From Sperchopsis tessellata (Eukaryota > Arthropoda > Insecta > Coleoptera > Hydrophilidae): a DNA stretch of 27,897 nt. Where the stretch lies: NCBI GenBank assembly GCA_033557685.1, contig JAWQRN010000607.1, positions 1-27,897 of the forward strand, given 5' to 3'. Below, in pieces: positions 21,101 through 27,897 of the stretch. How positions within the stretch are numbered: position 1 is the stretch's first letter; each line of letters starts with the position of its first letter. Both the position numbers and the translations under genes were made by a program. A model generated the notes under the pieces. It saw only the letters and a program-made list of their open reading frames with translations. It did no database searches and was not told the origin of the DNA.

Positions 21101-23782
21101 CAATACATGTAAATTTTTGGAGAACATAATAGCCAAGGAACTAACAACATTCCTTTTATCAAATGGCGTGATTCCAGATGCTCAGCATGGATTTCTGCCA
21201 GGCAGGTCAGCAGTGAACACCTTTATATTTTGTATGGACAAATGGTTAAGGGCGCTTGATGAGGGGATCCTTGTTGATGTTTTATACTTGGATTTCGAGA
21301 AGGCATTTGACAGGGTCCCCTAAGAGCGACTGCTCGTGAAACTTGAACACCATAGTATTCGGGGTAAGCTCCTGACATGAATTTCAGTCTTTTTAAAGCA
21401 CCGAACGTACAGAGTCAGAGTTAACAACATGTACTCAGAGTAAAGAGTATAGTCGAGTTCCGCAGGGTTCGGTGCTTGGCCCTTTGCTCTTTCTCATTTA
21501 TATTGTGGATCTTGCCTGGGTCATTAAATTGGATATCGCCTTTTTTGCTGATGATAGCAAGATTTTTGCAAGTCCTGTTTCCGCTGACTATGCTTTGAGA
21601 AAGGACTTGAGGGTGCTCGAGGTTTGGACTCAGACTTGGCAGCTGTCACTGAATGAGAACAAATGTATAGTTCTTCACTTCGTAGCAAATAATCCCAGAC
21701 ATCAACTATGTGTTAACAACGTATCCCTTAAAAAAGTTCGAGAGCAATTGGGCCTGGGAGTGTACATTTCAACAGATCTTGAATGGGAAACGTACCTAGC
21801 GAGGGTCGTAAAAAGGGCGAACTCTGTGACATATCTGATCAAGAGAGCATTTATAAACAAATGCCCGCAAATGATTTTAAAGCTATACAAAGCTCATATA
21901 AGACCAATCCTGGAATTTGCTAATAGTGTTTGGAATCCTTACTTCGCAAACGATATAGACCTGCTCGAAAGGGTTCAATGAAGGGTATGCAAGATTCCAC
22001 CTGAATTAGAACATCTTCCAACTTAACTTGCCAACTCTAAGGAGTAGAAGACAAAGAGGGGATTTGATAGAGACTTTTAAGATTATTTTTGGTCATTATA
22101 CAATAGATCTATCAATTTTCCACTTAAATCAGAACCCTCAACTTCGAGATCATATATAGAAACTAAGCAAGGAAAAGTGTGCCAAATTGGTCCGAAAGAA
22201 CTTTCTGACAAACAGAGTGGTTTATTTATGGAAAAGCCTACGGAATGAAACTGTTACCTCGACAAGCATAAATGGTTTTAAGAATCGGCTAGATGAAGAT
22301 TTGGAATATGCTAACTCTTGCTTGATCTACTATTTGTGATGTCTGTGTGCATCTTGCAAAATTAAGAACAAAATAAGCAGTCTCATCGGCACTAGCCACC
22401 TACTGCTCTGGCATAATAATAATAATATATTGTAAGGATCTGTTTGAAGCAATTAACCACAAACTTTAAAAATTCCAATTTCAAGTTTACAGTTTTCGAG
22501 TGAAATATGTCATTTCCGAGCTCAGCAGTATCATAAGGCGATATTTTTTTGTTTCAAGAAGCTTTGATTTGAATTTATGAGTTACTATAGGCTATATTTT
22601 TCAAATGATAACTCAAATATATGTATATAAAGTGTAAGACTATTTTTAATTGTGGAAGAAAATTTAAAAGACAAACGTAATTGTAAATTACGAATTCTAC
22701 ATTGCTTTATGAATACAACATGTTTACGCCATTTTACAGCAACCACCCTTCTATATCTACATATTGCGTTGTTTAAATTTTAGTATTTTTCTTTGACTAA
22801 TTATGACGTCAAACCTTTCGTGTACCTGAGGAATAGGGTCGCTCAGACTTGATCAAGACAATAGTGCAAAGGTTGTTTTGAGTTAACTTTGATCATAATA
22901 CACAGTTTCTCTTGTCTGGGAAGGGAATATTTCTGTACAGCTCTGTAATAATTGAGAATAGTTTTACACCTCCAGAGGTTCGGTGTAATTCTGGACCAGC
23001 TTGCAAAAAGAGAAGAGTTAATACTATCTCCCAGTGTTGATGTATATTTGGTCACACTGCTAAAGAACTCAAATACTTTCCATAAATGTCTTACGTTTCA
23101 AAAACCAGAAATGAATTATATTCATGTGCATCGTTCTATAAGTTTCTTATATTTCAAGTATGCGATATTGATTATATTCGTGTACATACTTTATAAACTA
23201 AAATTCATCTACCTTTCTTAATACTTCTCTACTACATCACACGAGAACATAAGTTTCAAACACATCCATAGCTACTGGAAATAAAGTCTTTTGAAATGAA
23301 ACATAACCATCAAGACACCTGCATATTTTAACTTTAAATCTGTAACTATTATACATTGATGTTTCTATCTGTTGTCATAAATGCTTGAGTTATTTACAGT
23401 TTTGCATTTGAAACTCCTACTCTAATTAGTAGTAATGAACATAGTTTTTGGAATTTATTCAAAAATACTAACATTTTTAAGTTATTTTTTTAATGGAACT
23501 ATATGAAAGTGGTTATATAAATAACACTTTAATTTAAAGATATTTATTCAATATTATTTACCTGTGTTGTAGGGCTACTAAACCCCAGCAGACAATCTGG
23601 GCTATTTCTAAAGAAGTAGGCCAATCACCTGTTGCAATAGCTCCAAATACACCACATTCATGTGTCAGTCCTGAGTCCACTTTTCCTCGGCCTAATCTTT
23701 TGCCCTTTAGTTCATGGATTTGGACTTCGGGAACCTCTCTTTTGGGCCCATCAGATGAATCACTAGGATTTAGTGACATTTT
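9038..23782 (-). CDS. PPAT: Amidophosphoribosyltransferase (glutamine PRPP amidotransferase), complete, seven coding exons
   Basis: This enzyme transfers ammonia from glutamine to PRPP, giving 5-phosphoribosylamine, the first committed step of cytosolic de novo purine synthesis (EC 2.4.2.14). Joined in phase, the exons 23562-23782, 13126-13396, 12826-13072, 10408-10775, 9884-9989, 9487-9723 and 9038-9189 encode 532 residues, close to the 517 of the human enzyme. The N-terminal class II glutaminase domain has the nucleophile Cys42 in THECGVFG, GHTRYS (119-124), HNGELVN (150-156) and THSDSE (173-178). The phosphoribosyltransferase domain has the PRPP loop VILIDDSIVRGNT (415-427). Cys310, Cys456, Cys514 and Cys517 match the B. 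subtilis [4Fe-4S] ligand spacing (146 residues, then CxxC). Residues 1-41 would be a propeptide removed to expose Cys42, longer than the 11 residues of the human and B. subtilis proteins. All introns are GT..AG and no exon is broken, so the gene looks functional. Confidence 0.97.
9487..9723 (-). CDS. PPAT: PPAT coding exon 6 (PRPP-binding loop, second Fe-S cysteine)
   Basis: This 237-nt exon encodes residues 404-482 and the first base of codon 483. After ATTACAG it reads GALSGNVRGKR, then the PRPP loop VILIDDSIVRGNT with the paired Asp residues typical of type I phosphoribosyltransferases, EVHIRIASPP and FPCYMGINIPTREELIA with Cys456. It ends CATGTTG|GTAAGT. Confidence 0.97.
9884..9989 (-). 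CDS. PPAT: PPAT coding exon 5 (short)
   Basis: Short 106-nt exon found by matching the expected family sequence between exons 4 and 6. After the acceptor TTTTTAG it reads TGISFAEVLCKNRYVGRSF, then IQPSTRLRQLAVAKKF, and leaves in phase 1 at TTTG|GTAAG. These 35 codons plus a split glycine align without gaps to the KNRYVGRTFIQP region of other PPAT proteins, in the phosphoribosyltransferase domain. Confidence 0.95.
10408..10775 (-). CDS. PPAT: PPAT coding exon 4 (domain junction, first Fe-S cysteine)
   Basis: This 368-nt exon encodes residues 246-368, entering after TTTCAG at 10776 and leaving at CGTCAG|GTAGAT. It carries EGWVVSSESCGFLSIGA, FPGEIIEM, then QAFCIFEYVYFARSDS with Cys310 (likely [4Fe-4S] ligand) and VPESGTAAAHGFS. 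The block FEYVYFARPDS is diagnostic of this enzyme family. Reading past the donor into the intron adds about 30 unrelated codons, which I exclude. Confidence 0.96.
10776..11849. other. PPAT intron 3, unannotated right-of-exon-4 part
   Basis: The 2,050-nt intron runs from 10776 to 12825. Its 10776-11849 part is AT-rich with no recognised element. The rest holds the Penelope-like remnant and a short AT-rich stretch next to the exon 3 donor. Confidence 0.5.
11850..12660 (+). mobile_element. Penelope-like retroelement remnant (reverse transcriptase)
   Basis: Four motifs occur in the expected order. ITKTEKGSCIIVF (about 11982) resembles the Penelope-like 'ITKADKG...VI'. PRLNDLPKILKEGCPTRPR (about 12175) resembles 'PRLYGLPKIHKEGCPLRPI'. 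NVNDLFTTVPV (about 12306) resembles 'DV.SLFTNVPV'. SLNPLLAEIFMS (about 12482) resembles 'SPLSPLIAEIFM'. A later KYVNNV (12577-12594) sits where the catalytic 'YVDD' is expected, with both Asp codons now Asn. Frameshifts and stops occur throughout and no GIY-YIG domain is seen. The match to Penelope-like elements, not to LINEs, rests mainly on the LPKI.K.GCP.RP motif. Confidence 0.65.
12826..13072 (-). CDS. PPAT: PPAT coding exon 3 (end of glutaminase domain)
   Basis: This 247-nt exon has no in-frame ATG near its start. Read after the acceptor TTTTAG at 13073, it gives VLSRGVGLSTHSDSE (from residue 164), then PDWHGRIKHLM, YSLVIM and the conserved AVRDPYGNRPLCLGK. It leaves in phase 1 at GAAC|GTAAGT. 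The HSDSE block carries the Asp that binds the glutamine amino group in homologues. Only a 53-nt intron separates it from exon 2. Confidence 0.96.
13126..13396 (-). CDS. PPAT: PPAT coding exon 2 (glutaminase domain core)
   Basis: This 271-nt exon encodes residues 73-163. It starts after TTTTTCAG at 13397, completing Arg73 of QHRGQESAG, and ends ATG|GTAAG. A second AG two bases later would break the frame, so the first acceptor is chosen. It contains KGMGMINNIF, GIGHTRYST, NCQPFVV and AHNGELVN, hallmark blocks of class II PRPP amidotransferases; in the bacterial enzymes the Arg of HTRY and the Asn-Gly of HNG bind glutamine and form the oxyanion hole. Confidence 0.96.
13441..13585. repeat. Short foldback (inverted-repeat) element
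   Basis: A 29-nt arm at 13441-13469 is inverted at 13557-13585 with 26 of 29 positions matching. Just inside the right arm lies a second dyad, TTGATCA..GTTTT with its partner, spanning 13526-13556. The unit is about 145 bp without coding capacity and sits 44 bp into PPAT intron 1 from exon 2. It could be a tiny MITE or a decayed pair of transposon ends; no clean TA or TTAA target duplication is visible. Confidence 0.6.
13745..14590 (-). pseudogene. Tc1-like transposase, decayed
   Basis: Read on the minus strand, it begins near 14590 with LSEIKIARAVALLEDG, the N-terminal helix-turn-helix start of Tc1-like transposases. SRRPMQAPCFNRDHKRIRLN (about 14378-14319) fits the 'ARRP...P.LT..HR..RL.W' block. 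VVPQNLNSQIYVEIILQEHV (about 14143-14084) and FIQQQDNCRVHNS fit the catalytic-core 'GNLN.QRY.DEIL..HVVP...FQQDNARPH'. Later WPAMSPYLNSIKY resembles 'WPA.SPDLNPIE', with the third acidic position apparently changed. Frames switch and stops interrupt it, so it is dead. Terminal inverted repeats were not found. Confidence 0.8.
14591..15149. other. PPAT intron 1, no element recognised
   Basis: AT-rich DNA between the Tc1-like and LINE remnants. It may hold the right end of the Tc1 element, but no inverted repeat matching the other side was seen. Confidence 0.35.
15150..16075 (+). mobile_element. LINE remnant (reverse transcriptase)
   Basis: The conceptual product shows STDGIN, LKAAFEVMGGRFLDVINELL (about 15190), MVPVPKKS, KNMLPRYEKIIEIAVKQQLL and KFFEENNII (about 15339-15425), RRAFET near 15530, an IND block, then LTDDTLIYYSNDSVVDVQ (from 15762), where the LTDD at 15762-15773 replaces the usual FADD, and GEWITDNSLSIN. 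This order is that of a non-LTR reverse transcriptase, probably Jockey-like. Many frameshifts and stops are present; neither endonuclease nor 3' tail is clear. Confidence 0.78.
16076..16719. other. PPAT intron 1, no element recognised
   Basis: AT-rich stretch with poly(T) and poly(A) runs. A 66-codon minus-strand frame (16257-16457) resembles nothing known. Confidence 0.35.
16720..17562 (+). mobile_element. hAT-type DNA transposon, 3' fragment
   Basis: From about 16890 the frame reads ILPNLWIYLRIL, then without a break FSKLNIKKMYLRSSITDERL and YLVLISVENGIAS (to about 17024), followed after a stop by IDVSKIMNNSADLKARKNIL. This is the C-terminal dimerisation region of hAT transposases of the kind often annotated as ZMYM1-like. 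About a dozen conserved residues are missing between LRIL and FSKL. EELKSVSTLF near 16797 fits the segment just upstream. A GC-richer end at about 17505-17562, ending GGGCTGACCTTG, resembles the terminal repeat typical of this group. Dead, 5'-truncated. Confidence 0.7.
17563..18289. other. PPAT intron 1, no element recognised; chance open frame
   Basis: A 148-codon plus-strand frame (17845-18291) is the longest open frame that I cannot assign. It is rich in Cys, Tyr, Phe and Ile, as translated AT-rich DNA often is, has no motif, and runs into a LINE remnant. I do not call it a gene. Confidence 0.35.
18290..19078 (+). mobile_element. LINE 3' fragment (reverse transcriptase C-terminus and 3' UTR)
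   Basis: From about 18315 the frame reads DASFIKQVLFVKFLGIHVDY, KLTWTPRI, LRSVRATVSP, then past a stop SVLSYGIIFW and LALQKRVIRI. These are the 'FLGI.LD.KLTW..HI' and 'YGI.FWG......LQKRAIR' steps after the catalytic box. HIRKDVHRYDTPLEKSNLET (about 18677) corresponds to the 'H.YNTR...L' block also seen in the LINE at 4375. A 3' UTR with AATAAA at 19071-19076 follows. No catalytic box remains. Confidence 0.75.
19079..20884. other. PPAT intron 1, 1.8 kb without a recognised element
   Basis: Uniformly AT-rich sequence. Frames on both strands were read and no protein family, RNA gene or terminal repeat was recognised. Confidence 0.4.
20885..22434 (+). mobile_element. CR1/L2-type LINE, 5'-truncated
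   Basis: The best-preserved LINE in the window. In order: ANLPGVWREACAIPLFKKG (about 21008), CKFLENIIAKEL, QHGFLPGRSAVNTF, LYLDFEKAFDRVP (about 21285-21320), VPQGSVLGPLLFLIYIVDL (21458 on), AFFADDSKIF (FADD 21544-21555, intact), WQLSLNENKC, NNPRHQLCVN, LGVYISTDLEW, HIRPILEFANSVWNPYF and DIDLLERVQ. After a stop at 21979 other frames give RQRGDLIETFKII and SLRNETV. It ends in a short AAT run (about 22416-22430), consistent with a simple-repeat tail. The endonuclease is absent and several frame breaks kill it. CR1/L2 assignment is by motif style only. Confidence 0.88.
20981..21004 (+). repeat. 12-bp tandem duplication inside the LINE
   Basis: GAGTCGTTTAAG occurs twice head-to-tail. It adds four codons in frame to the reverse transcriptase N-terminal region, just before the ANLPGVW block. 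Confidence 0.8.
22435..23561. other. PPAT intron 1, exon-1-proximal part
   Basis: AT-rich sequence between the LINE tail and the exon 1 donor. Two overlapping frames near 22843-23221, one per strand, show no known family. A copy of AAAAGACAAACG at 22667-22678 matches part of the foldback arm at 13557-13585 and may be chance. Confidence 0.4.
23562..23782 (-). CDS. PPAT: PPAT coding exon 1 (start codon, propeptide, catalytic Cys)
   Basis: The ATG at 23779-23777 opens 72 codons plus two bases of codon 73, ending at CACAG|GTAAAT. It holds the presumed 41-residue propeptide, Cys42 and the conserved GLVALQHR that continues into exon 2. A CAG directly before AAAATG (acceptor AG at 23784-23783) suggests that the exon is spliced to an upstream non-coding exon; its pyrimidine tract is weak, so this 5' border is less certain than the ATG. 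No better in-frame ATG lies before Cys42. Confidence 0.92.
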
Positions 23783-25670
23783 CTGAAAATGTTTTTGTTA
23801 TATTTCCAATTCTAATACAAGAAAAAACACAACATTAAAATATGGTTTCTAAAGCAATAATGTTCAAGTATAAAAACATCTGCAAATAATGCAATATTTA
23901 GATAAGCAAAAACATATGTTAACGTAAAACAAAATAATCCCTTCATCTAGATCAAATAATTTATGTTATCAGATATTAAAAGTTAATGAATAAAATGTTT
24001 GCTGAAGTTCGATTTGAATGTTTCATTTAAAATGTTTTTGTAAATTCAAACTCAAAACGTGACAAAACCAAGAATGTATCATAACATAACAAGTTTATTA
24101 TCATGTATAATATTATATCAATATTTCAATCAGTGTTATTGTATCCATTAAGATAAATTATATTGTTATTTGAGATGGTCTACATTTTCTTAAGATGCAT
24201 AACATTTCTGCAGTATCGATTCCATTTTTTCACTATCATCACTGATCAAAACAAATAATACTTTATATTGTTGTGAAGCCTATAACTGCAAAAAAAAAAT
24301 TATTTGCGTCATTTACTAATAACCCTTGAACTAAATTTGTTTACAGCATAATAGAATCAGTTGTTATTTGTTTCCTGCACCCAATAATATTTTTGTATTA
24401 AAGTTTGCTATACATTTAATAAGCAGCAGCATTAAATCAAAAATTAAACCTAAATGTTAATTACTTAGATCAACATCAATATTATATATCACAATAAAAA
24501 CATATTTATTCATATTATTCAGATACTGTTCTAATGTAACTTTGAAAAATATTTTATTTACAGATTTGTCAAAAGCAATTTTTTGTAATAGATTGGACAT
24601 TCTATTCAAAATAGGTACATCATTTGTATCAAAAATATATAGGTATGCTGAAAAAATTTATTATTTTCGGTAAGGTTTTATGTTGCTCTAATTGCATTTA
24701 ATACCATAATATAGGATGCCATGTAATTGTGACATTTCGTGAAATATCACAATTAAAAACATAAAAAGCATCTTAACATGCTAACTACAGTGGTGGTCAT
24801 ATCAACCTCTAGGTATTCTTATTACACCGTGGAGGTCAAAGCAACCTCCATTAGGTAGCTATGTTTTCCCTGATACACCGCAGATTCCATTTGAAATGCC
24901 CATGGAGCATAACCTCTAGGCGAGTGTCATATATGTTATACAAGTTTTATTGATAAATACATTATTTATGCAAAGATTTTAAATTTTCTTAGCATGTGTT
25001 TAGCCACCAGGAATATGATTTTGTTTTTATAGACAAATTTGGATAATTTTACTTCGCTGAAATTATTATATTAGTCGAGAATTACATCTTACCTCCAAAA
25101 TGCATATTATTGAAAGCAAAAACCATAAAATAAGTAGTACTTTTAAACTTTTTATAGAAAAGTTATAATATAAAAGAATCATAGTTTGATAAGTTTTAAA
25201 TTTAAAATTTAAACTATGACATAAATTGTACTAAACAAACCACATTTACACGATTGCATTTTAACTAGGTACAATATAATTGTTATATATTAAGAAGAAG
25301 AGGTCATATTTGGCAGCAATGCACAGCGGAAACAGTTGAAGGGCGTACACTCTAGATATATATCTCGAAAATTGTTGTAAACCTAATTACTATATAAATA
25401 ATCTAGTTTAAGTTATACTTTGTATTATTTTTACATCAACCAAGGACTCAAATTAATCATGGTGTCATATGTTAAAACGAATATAAAATATTACTGCTGT
25501 GAAACAGAAAAACAAAGTAGTAACAAGTGAATCACACATGGTACAGATTGTATACAGTGCAAGAAATATAATGGTCACGTGCTTGCAAAAGGAAAAATAT
25601 AAGAAACTCTCGCAGTAATAAAATAAATATATATAAATGAAGGGAGCTTATAATCTTTAAATCTCCTATG
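23783..25670. other. PPAT 5' flank or 5'-UTR intron
   Basis: If the acceptor at 23784-23783 is real, a non-coding first exon and the promoter lie somewhere to the right, possibly beyond the window. I cannot place them. Apart from the repeat cluster at 24787-24918, nothing is recognised. Confidence 0.4.
24787..24918. repeat. Cluster of imperfect repeats with internal dyads
   Basis: Three related units start near 24787, 24824 and 24875 with ACAGTGG, ACACCGTGG and ACACCGCAG; the first two contain GGTGGTCATATCAACCTC and GGAGGTCAAAGCAACCTCC. The second is a perfect 6-bp dyad (GGAGGT/ACCTCC) around a 7-nt loop. All three lead into CTAGG or TTAGG. The block is richer in GC than its surroundings. 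It could be a subterminal repeat array of a DNA transposon or a protein-binding site cluster. Confidence 0.5.
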
Positions 25671-26316
25671 CCATTGATTTTGGAAGGTAGTGCAGTTGAG
25701 ATGGAAACAAAAGTTCCAATTCTTTATGGTAGTTTCAAGCAAGACTGCTGTAGCTGAAGAAATAAAAATAGTGATCTTGATGACCGTTATTGGAGACAAG
25801 GGTTTAGCAATCCATAATACGTTTGATGCAGCAATGAAGAAAAAAAAATAGTAGATAGTAATTGCTAAATTTGACTAATACTTCCTCCCAAAGGTAAACA
25901 TTCCTATGGAACCATACGAATTTAACAATATAGTACAAAAACCACAACAGAGTATTGATGAATTTATAACAGAGCTTAAAAGCCAAGCATCATTATGTCA
26001 GTTTGATTGTTAAGGATACCAGAAATCTTATGAAGATATGATGATTCGTTACAGGCTTATACTTGGAATAGCTGATCATCACATACAGAAACAACTAGTG
26101 AGAAAGCCTGAGTTATGTATTGAGTTGTCTATGGAGCATGTTGGATTACTGACTGTTGTAGATGCAATAAAGGAAAAGAAAAGAAAATGTAAAAAAGGTA
26201 CTTATGAGCATGAGGTTATAAAATGTCCAACGTATAACAAAACATGTGCGAAATGCGGAGGAAGAAATCATTTTGTTAAAGCATGCACAAAAAAGCATCA
26301 ACAAGTTCGAACATAA
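25671..26316 (+). pseudogene. Ty3/Gypsy retrotransposon gag remnant with zinc knuckle
   Basis: The first part (about 25681-25851) is an open frame containing KIVILMTVIGDKGLAIHNTF, resembling capsid-region sequence of arthropod Gypsy elements. After a frame change, about 25872-26316 reads through two in-frame stops (near 25878 and 26010), contains KPQQSIDEFITELKSQA and ends with a zinc knuckle CAKCGGRNHFVKAC of CX2CX4HX4C form (26245-26286). The knuckle identifies it as nucleocapsid. The stops and frame change make it non-functional. Confidence 0.85.
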
Positions 26317-26800
26317 CGTGTTGGTTTGAATCTTTAGAAGTTGAAGGTAAAATTGTAAAATTTAAGTTAGATAGCGGGTCTGAGTCTAGAATAATACCTG
26401 TTAATATATTTATAAATATTAGTAATGTAACTAAAAGAAAATTGTTTCCCTCCAATGTAACTCTAGTCTTCTATGGAAACTTTAAAAGTAAACCATTAGG
26501 TTAGATAATAATGCATAAAGCATAAAGAGCTTGAAAGAAATGTTTACTTTATAGTTGTTAATTGTAAAGCAAAAGCATTGCTAGGATTTAATGATTGTTT
26601 AAATTTTGACATAGTGCATAGAATTAATTCTAAATCACAGAGTATTTAATGGAAAACATGTTACGAAAACATGAAAGTGTTTTTTCTGGTTTAGGTACAA
26701 TTCCAGGAAAAATAAATATTAAATTAAAAGAAAATTATGTACCAGTGATTCACCATCAAAGAAAGGGTGCAATAGCATTGCACAAAACTTAAAAATATGT
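26283..26800 (+). pseudogene. Ty3/Gypsy protease and linker remnant
   Basis: Following the gag stop in another frame, FKLDSGSESRIIPVNIF carries the retroelement aspartic protease motif as LDSGS (26367-26381). The frame stops near 26502; a shifted frame then gives KHKELERNVYF and KAKALLGFND (to about 26649), and ENMLRKHESVFSGLG near 26652 leads into the reverse transcriptase. Order and spacing fit a Gypsy gag-protease-RT layout. Frame breaks show that it is dead. Confidence 0.8.
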
Positions 26801-26815
26801 TTACACTGATTAGAA

Positions 26816-27480
26816 TTGCAAAACATTATTTCAAAAGTTGATTTTCCTACTGAGTGGGTAAGTAGCCTTATGATAATAGAGAAACCAAATGGATCTTTAA
26901 GATTGTGCATTGATCCAAAACCACTTAATAAATTCATTGAGAGGGAGCATTTTCCAATTCCTACATATGAGTCCATTATTAGTAAATTAAACGGTAAATC
27001 TGGGTTTGCAGTTATAGATATGAAGAATGGGTTTTGGCAACTGCAACTTAATGATGAAAGTTCAAATTTATGTACCTTCAACACTCCATTTGGTCGATAC
27101 AAACCAAATAGGCTACCATTTGGTATTTGTTACGAGCCTAAAAGTTTTCAAAAGAAATATTTCAAAATTTTTGGTGACATTCCTAATGTAGAAGAGCATG
27201 ATTTAGCTTTCAACAATATTCTCGAAAGGACAGAAAGATACAAAATAAAATTTAATAAAGAAAAAATTCATTTTAAGCTTGATAAAGTTAAGTTTATGGG
27301 TCAAAATATTTCAGTCAAAGATGTAAACGCTGATATGTACGTTAGGAGTTATTACGAAAATAACAAGCTTAAAAGACAAAACCGAACTCCTTAGATTTTT
27401 AGGAATGTTGAAATTGTTTGGGAAATTCATTCCTAATTTATCAAAACAGACATTTCATTTAAGAAATTTGACATGAAACG
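26816..27480 (+). pseudogene. Ty3/Gypsy reverse transcriptase remnant, catalytic box deleted
   Basis: This is the longest retroelement frame (26816-27394). It contains TEWVSSLMIIEKPNGSLRLC, IDPKPLNKFIEREHFPIPT, AVIDMKNGFWQLQL, CTFNTPFGRY and RLPFGIC, all typical of Ty3/Gypsy. The first catalytic Asp of 'VIDMKNGFWQ' is present. At about 27188-27196 the sequence passes from GDIPNVE straight to EHDLAFNNIL; the segment holding the YxDD box is absent, so catalysis is impossible. LRFLGMLKLFGKFIPNLS (about 27394) follows in another frame, matching the RT to RNase H linker. Confidence 0.88.
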
Positions 27481-27700
27481 ATGTTGCATTCAATTGGAGC
27501 ATAGATCACGAAAATGAAATAATTTTACAGTGTGGTGCTGCAGAGAATGTTATTAAAGCTATTAAAACACAAAATTAATCTTGTTTATGTGCCAGGAAAA
27601 GAGATCTTCATTAAGGTGCCGGAAGTTGATGATCATGAAATGGAATATATTATTCATTCATTATCAAAAAATATTAATTAATTAAAGCCAAAAAAGCTAT
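27481..27700 (+). mobile_element. Ty3/Gypsy RNase H-end debris
   Basis: INLVYVPGKEIFI (about 27575) resembles the end of the Gypsy RNase H region, where '..Y.PGK....D.LSR' is usual. Most of RNase H is missing between 27480 and 27540. No integrase and no LTR was identified in the window, although the right end may lie beyond the edge. Confidence 0.55.
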
Positions 27701-27897
27701 TTTTAAAACATGTACAAAAAGTGATGCTGAGATATCCAAAATATGCAGATTTGTTGAACATATAATGATGATTTAAAAGTATCGGACAATTTGTATGAAT
27801 GTTGTTTCCGGGTGGAAACTGTGTAGAGGCTCTGATAAGTGCCAACGTTTCGTCCACTGTTGCAAGGGACATTTTCAAGGCGAGTGATGTTACTTCA
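27701..27897. other. Window end, possible start of another repeat
   Basis: From about 27800 the base composition rises in GC compared with the Gypsy debris. On the minus strand the segment reads GTGGACGAAACGTTGGCA, a wording often met in dispersed repeats, but I cannot assign a family. The 66-codon minus-strand frame here has no known motif. Confidence 0.3.

Noticed and set aside
25311..25328. TGGCAGCAATGCACAG as a retroelement primer-binding site
   Set aside because: TGG starts are common by chance, no LTR end was seen next to it, and the tRNA match could not be tested.
26719..27102. 127-codon minus-strand open frame
   Set aside because: It is the antisense shadow of the Gypsy reverse transcriptase, whose plus-strand product has clear motifs.

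Overview
The window looks like nuclear DNA of an invertebrate animal, most likely an insect with a large, repeat-rich genome. It is strongly AT-rich. Its two host genes are split by spliceosomal introns with GT..AG borders, and the non-coding DNA is full of decayed LINE, Penelope-like, hAT, Tc1 and Ty3/Gypsy remnants plus a tRNA-derived SINE. I see no bacterial operon, phage, plasmid, CRISPR or rRNA feature. The species cannot be named from this sequence.

Two host genes are supported, both on the minus strand and head-to-tail. The main one is a complete coding sequence for amidophosphoribosyltransferase (PPAT; Prat in flies), the first committed enzyme of de novo purine synthesis. Seven coding exons between 23782 and 9038 join in phase into 532 codons plus stop. 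They carry the class II glutamine amidotransferase nucleophile Cys42, the PRPP-binding loop and four cysteines spaced like the [4Fe-4S] ligands of the Bacillus subtilis enzyme. About 6 kb downstream lie the first two coding exons of a mitochondrial Xaa-Pro aminopeptidase 3-like gene (XPNPEP3), which runs off the left edge.

Layout from left to right. 1-2495: probable intron of XPNPEP3, with a LINE fragment near 530-770 and an RTE-type fragment near 2038-2345. 2496-3033: XPNPEP3 exons 2 and 1. 3034-8940: intergenic, with a LINE 3' fragment split by a SINE that has a perfect 10-bp target-site duplication (4060-4374), and a decayed RTE-type LINE (about 5215-6790). 8941-13396: PPAT poly(A) signal and exons 7 to 2; intron 3 holds a Penelope-like remnant. 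13397-23561: PPAT intron 1 (10.2 kb), a graveyard with a foldback repeat, a Tc1-like transposase, two LINE remnants, a hAT 3' fragment and a CR1/L2-type LINE. 23562-23782: PPAT exon 1. 23783-27897: 5' flank or 5'-UTR intron, with a short repeat cluster near 24787-24918 and a broken Ty3/Gypsy element (about 25671-27700).

The host genes have unrelated roles (cytosolic purine synthesis; mitochondrial peptide processing) and are simply neighbours. Every element I could orient except the Tc1 copy lies on the plus strand, antisense to the host genes. I found no convincing new multi-gene system. The items most worth a second look are the nested SINE, the Penelope-like remnant, the foldback repeat, the dyad repeat cluster and the long PPAT propeptide.
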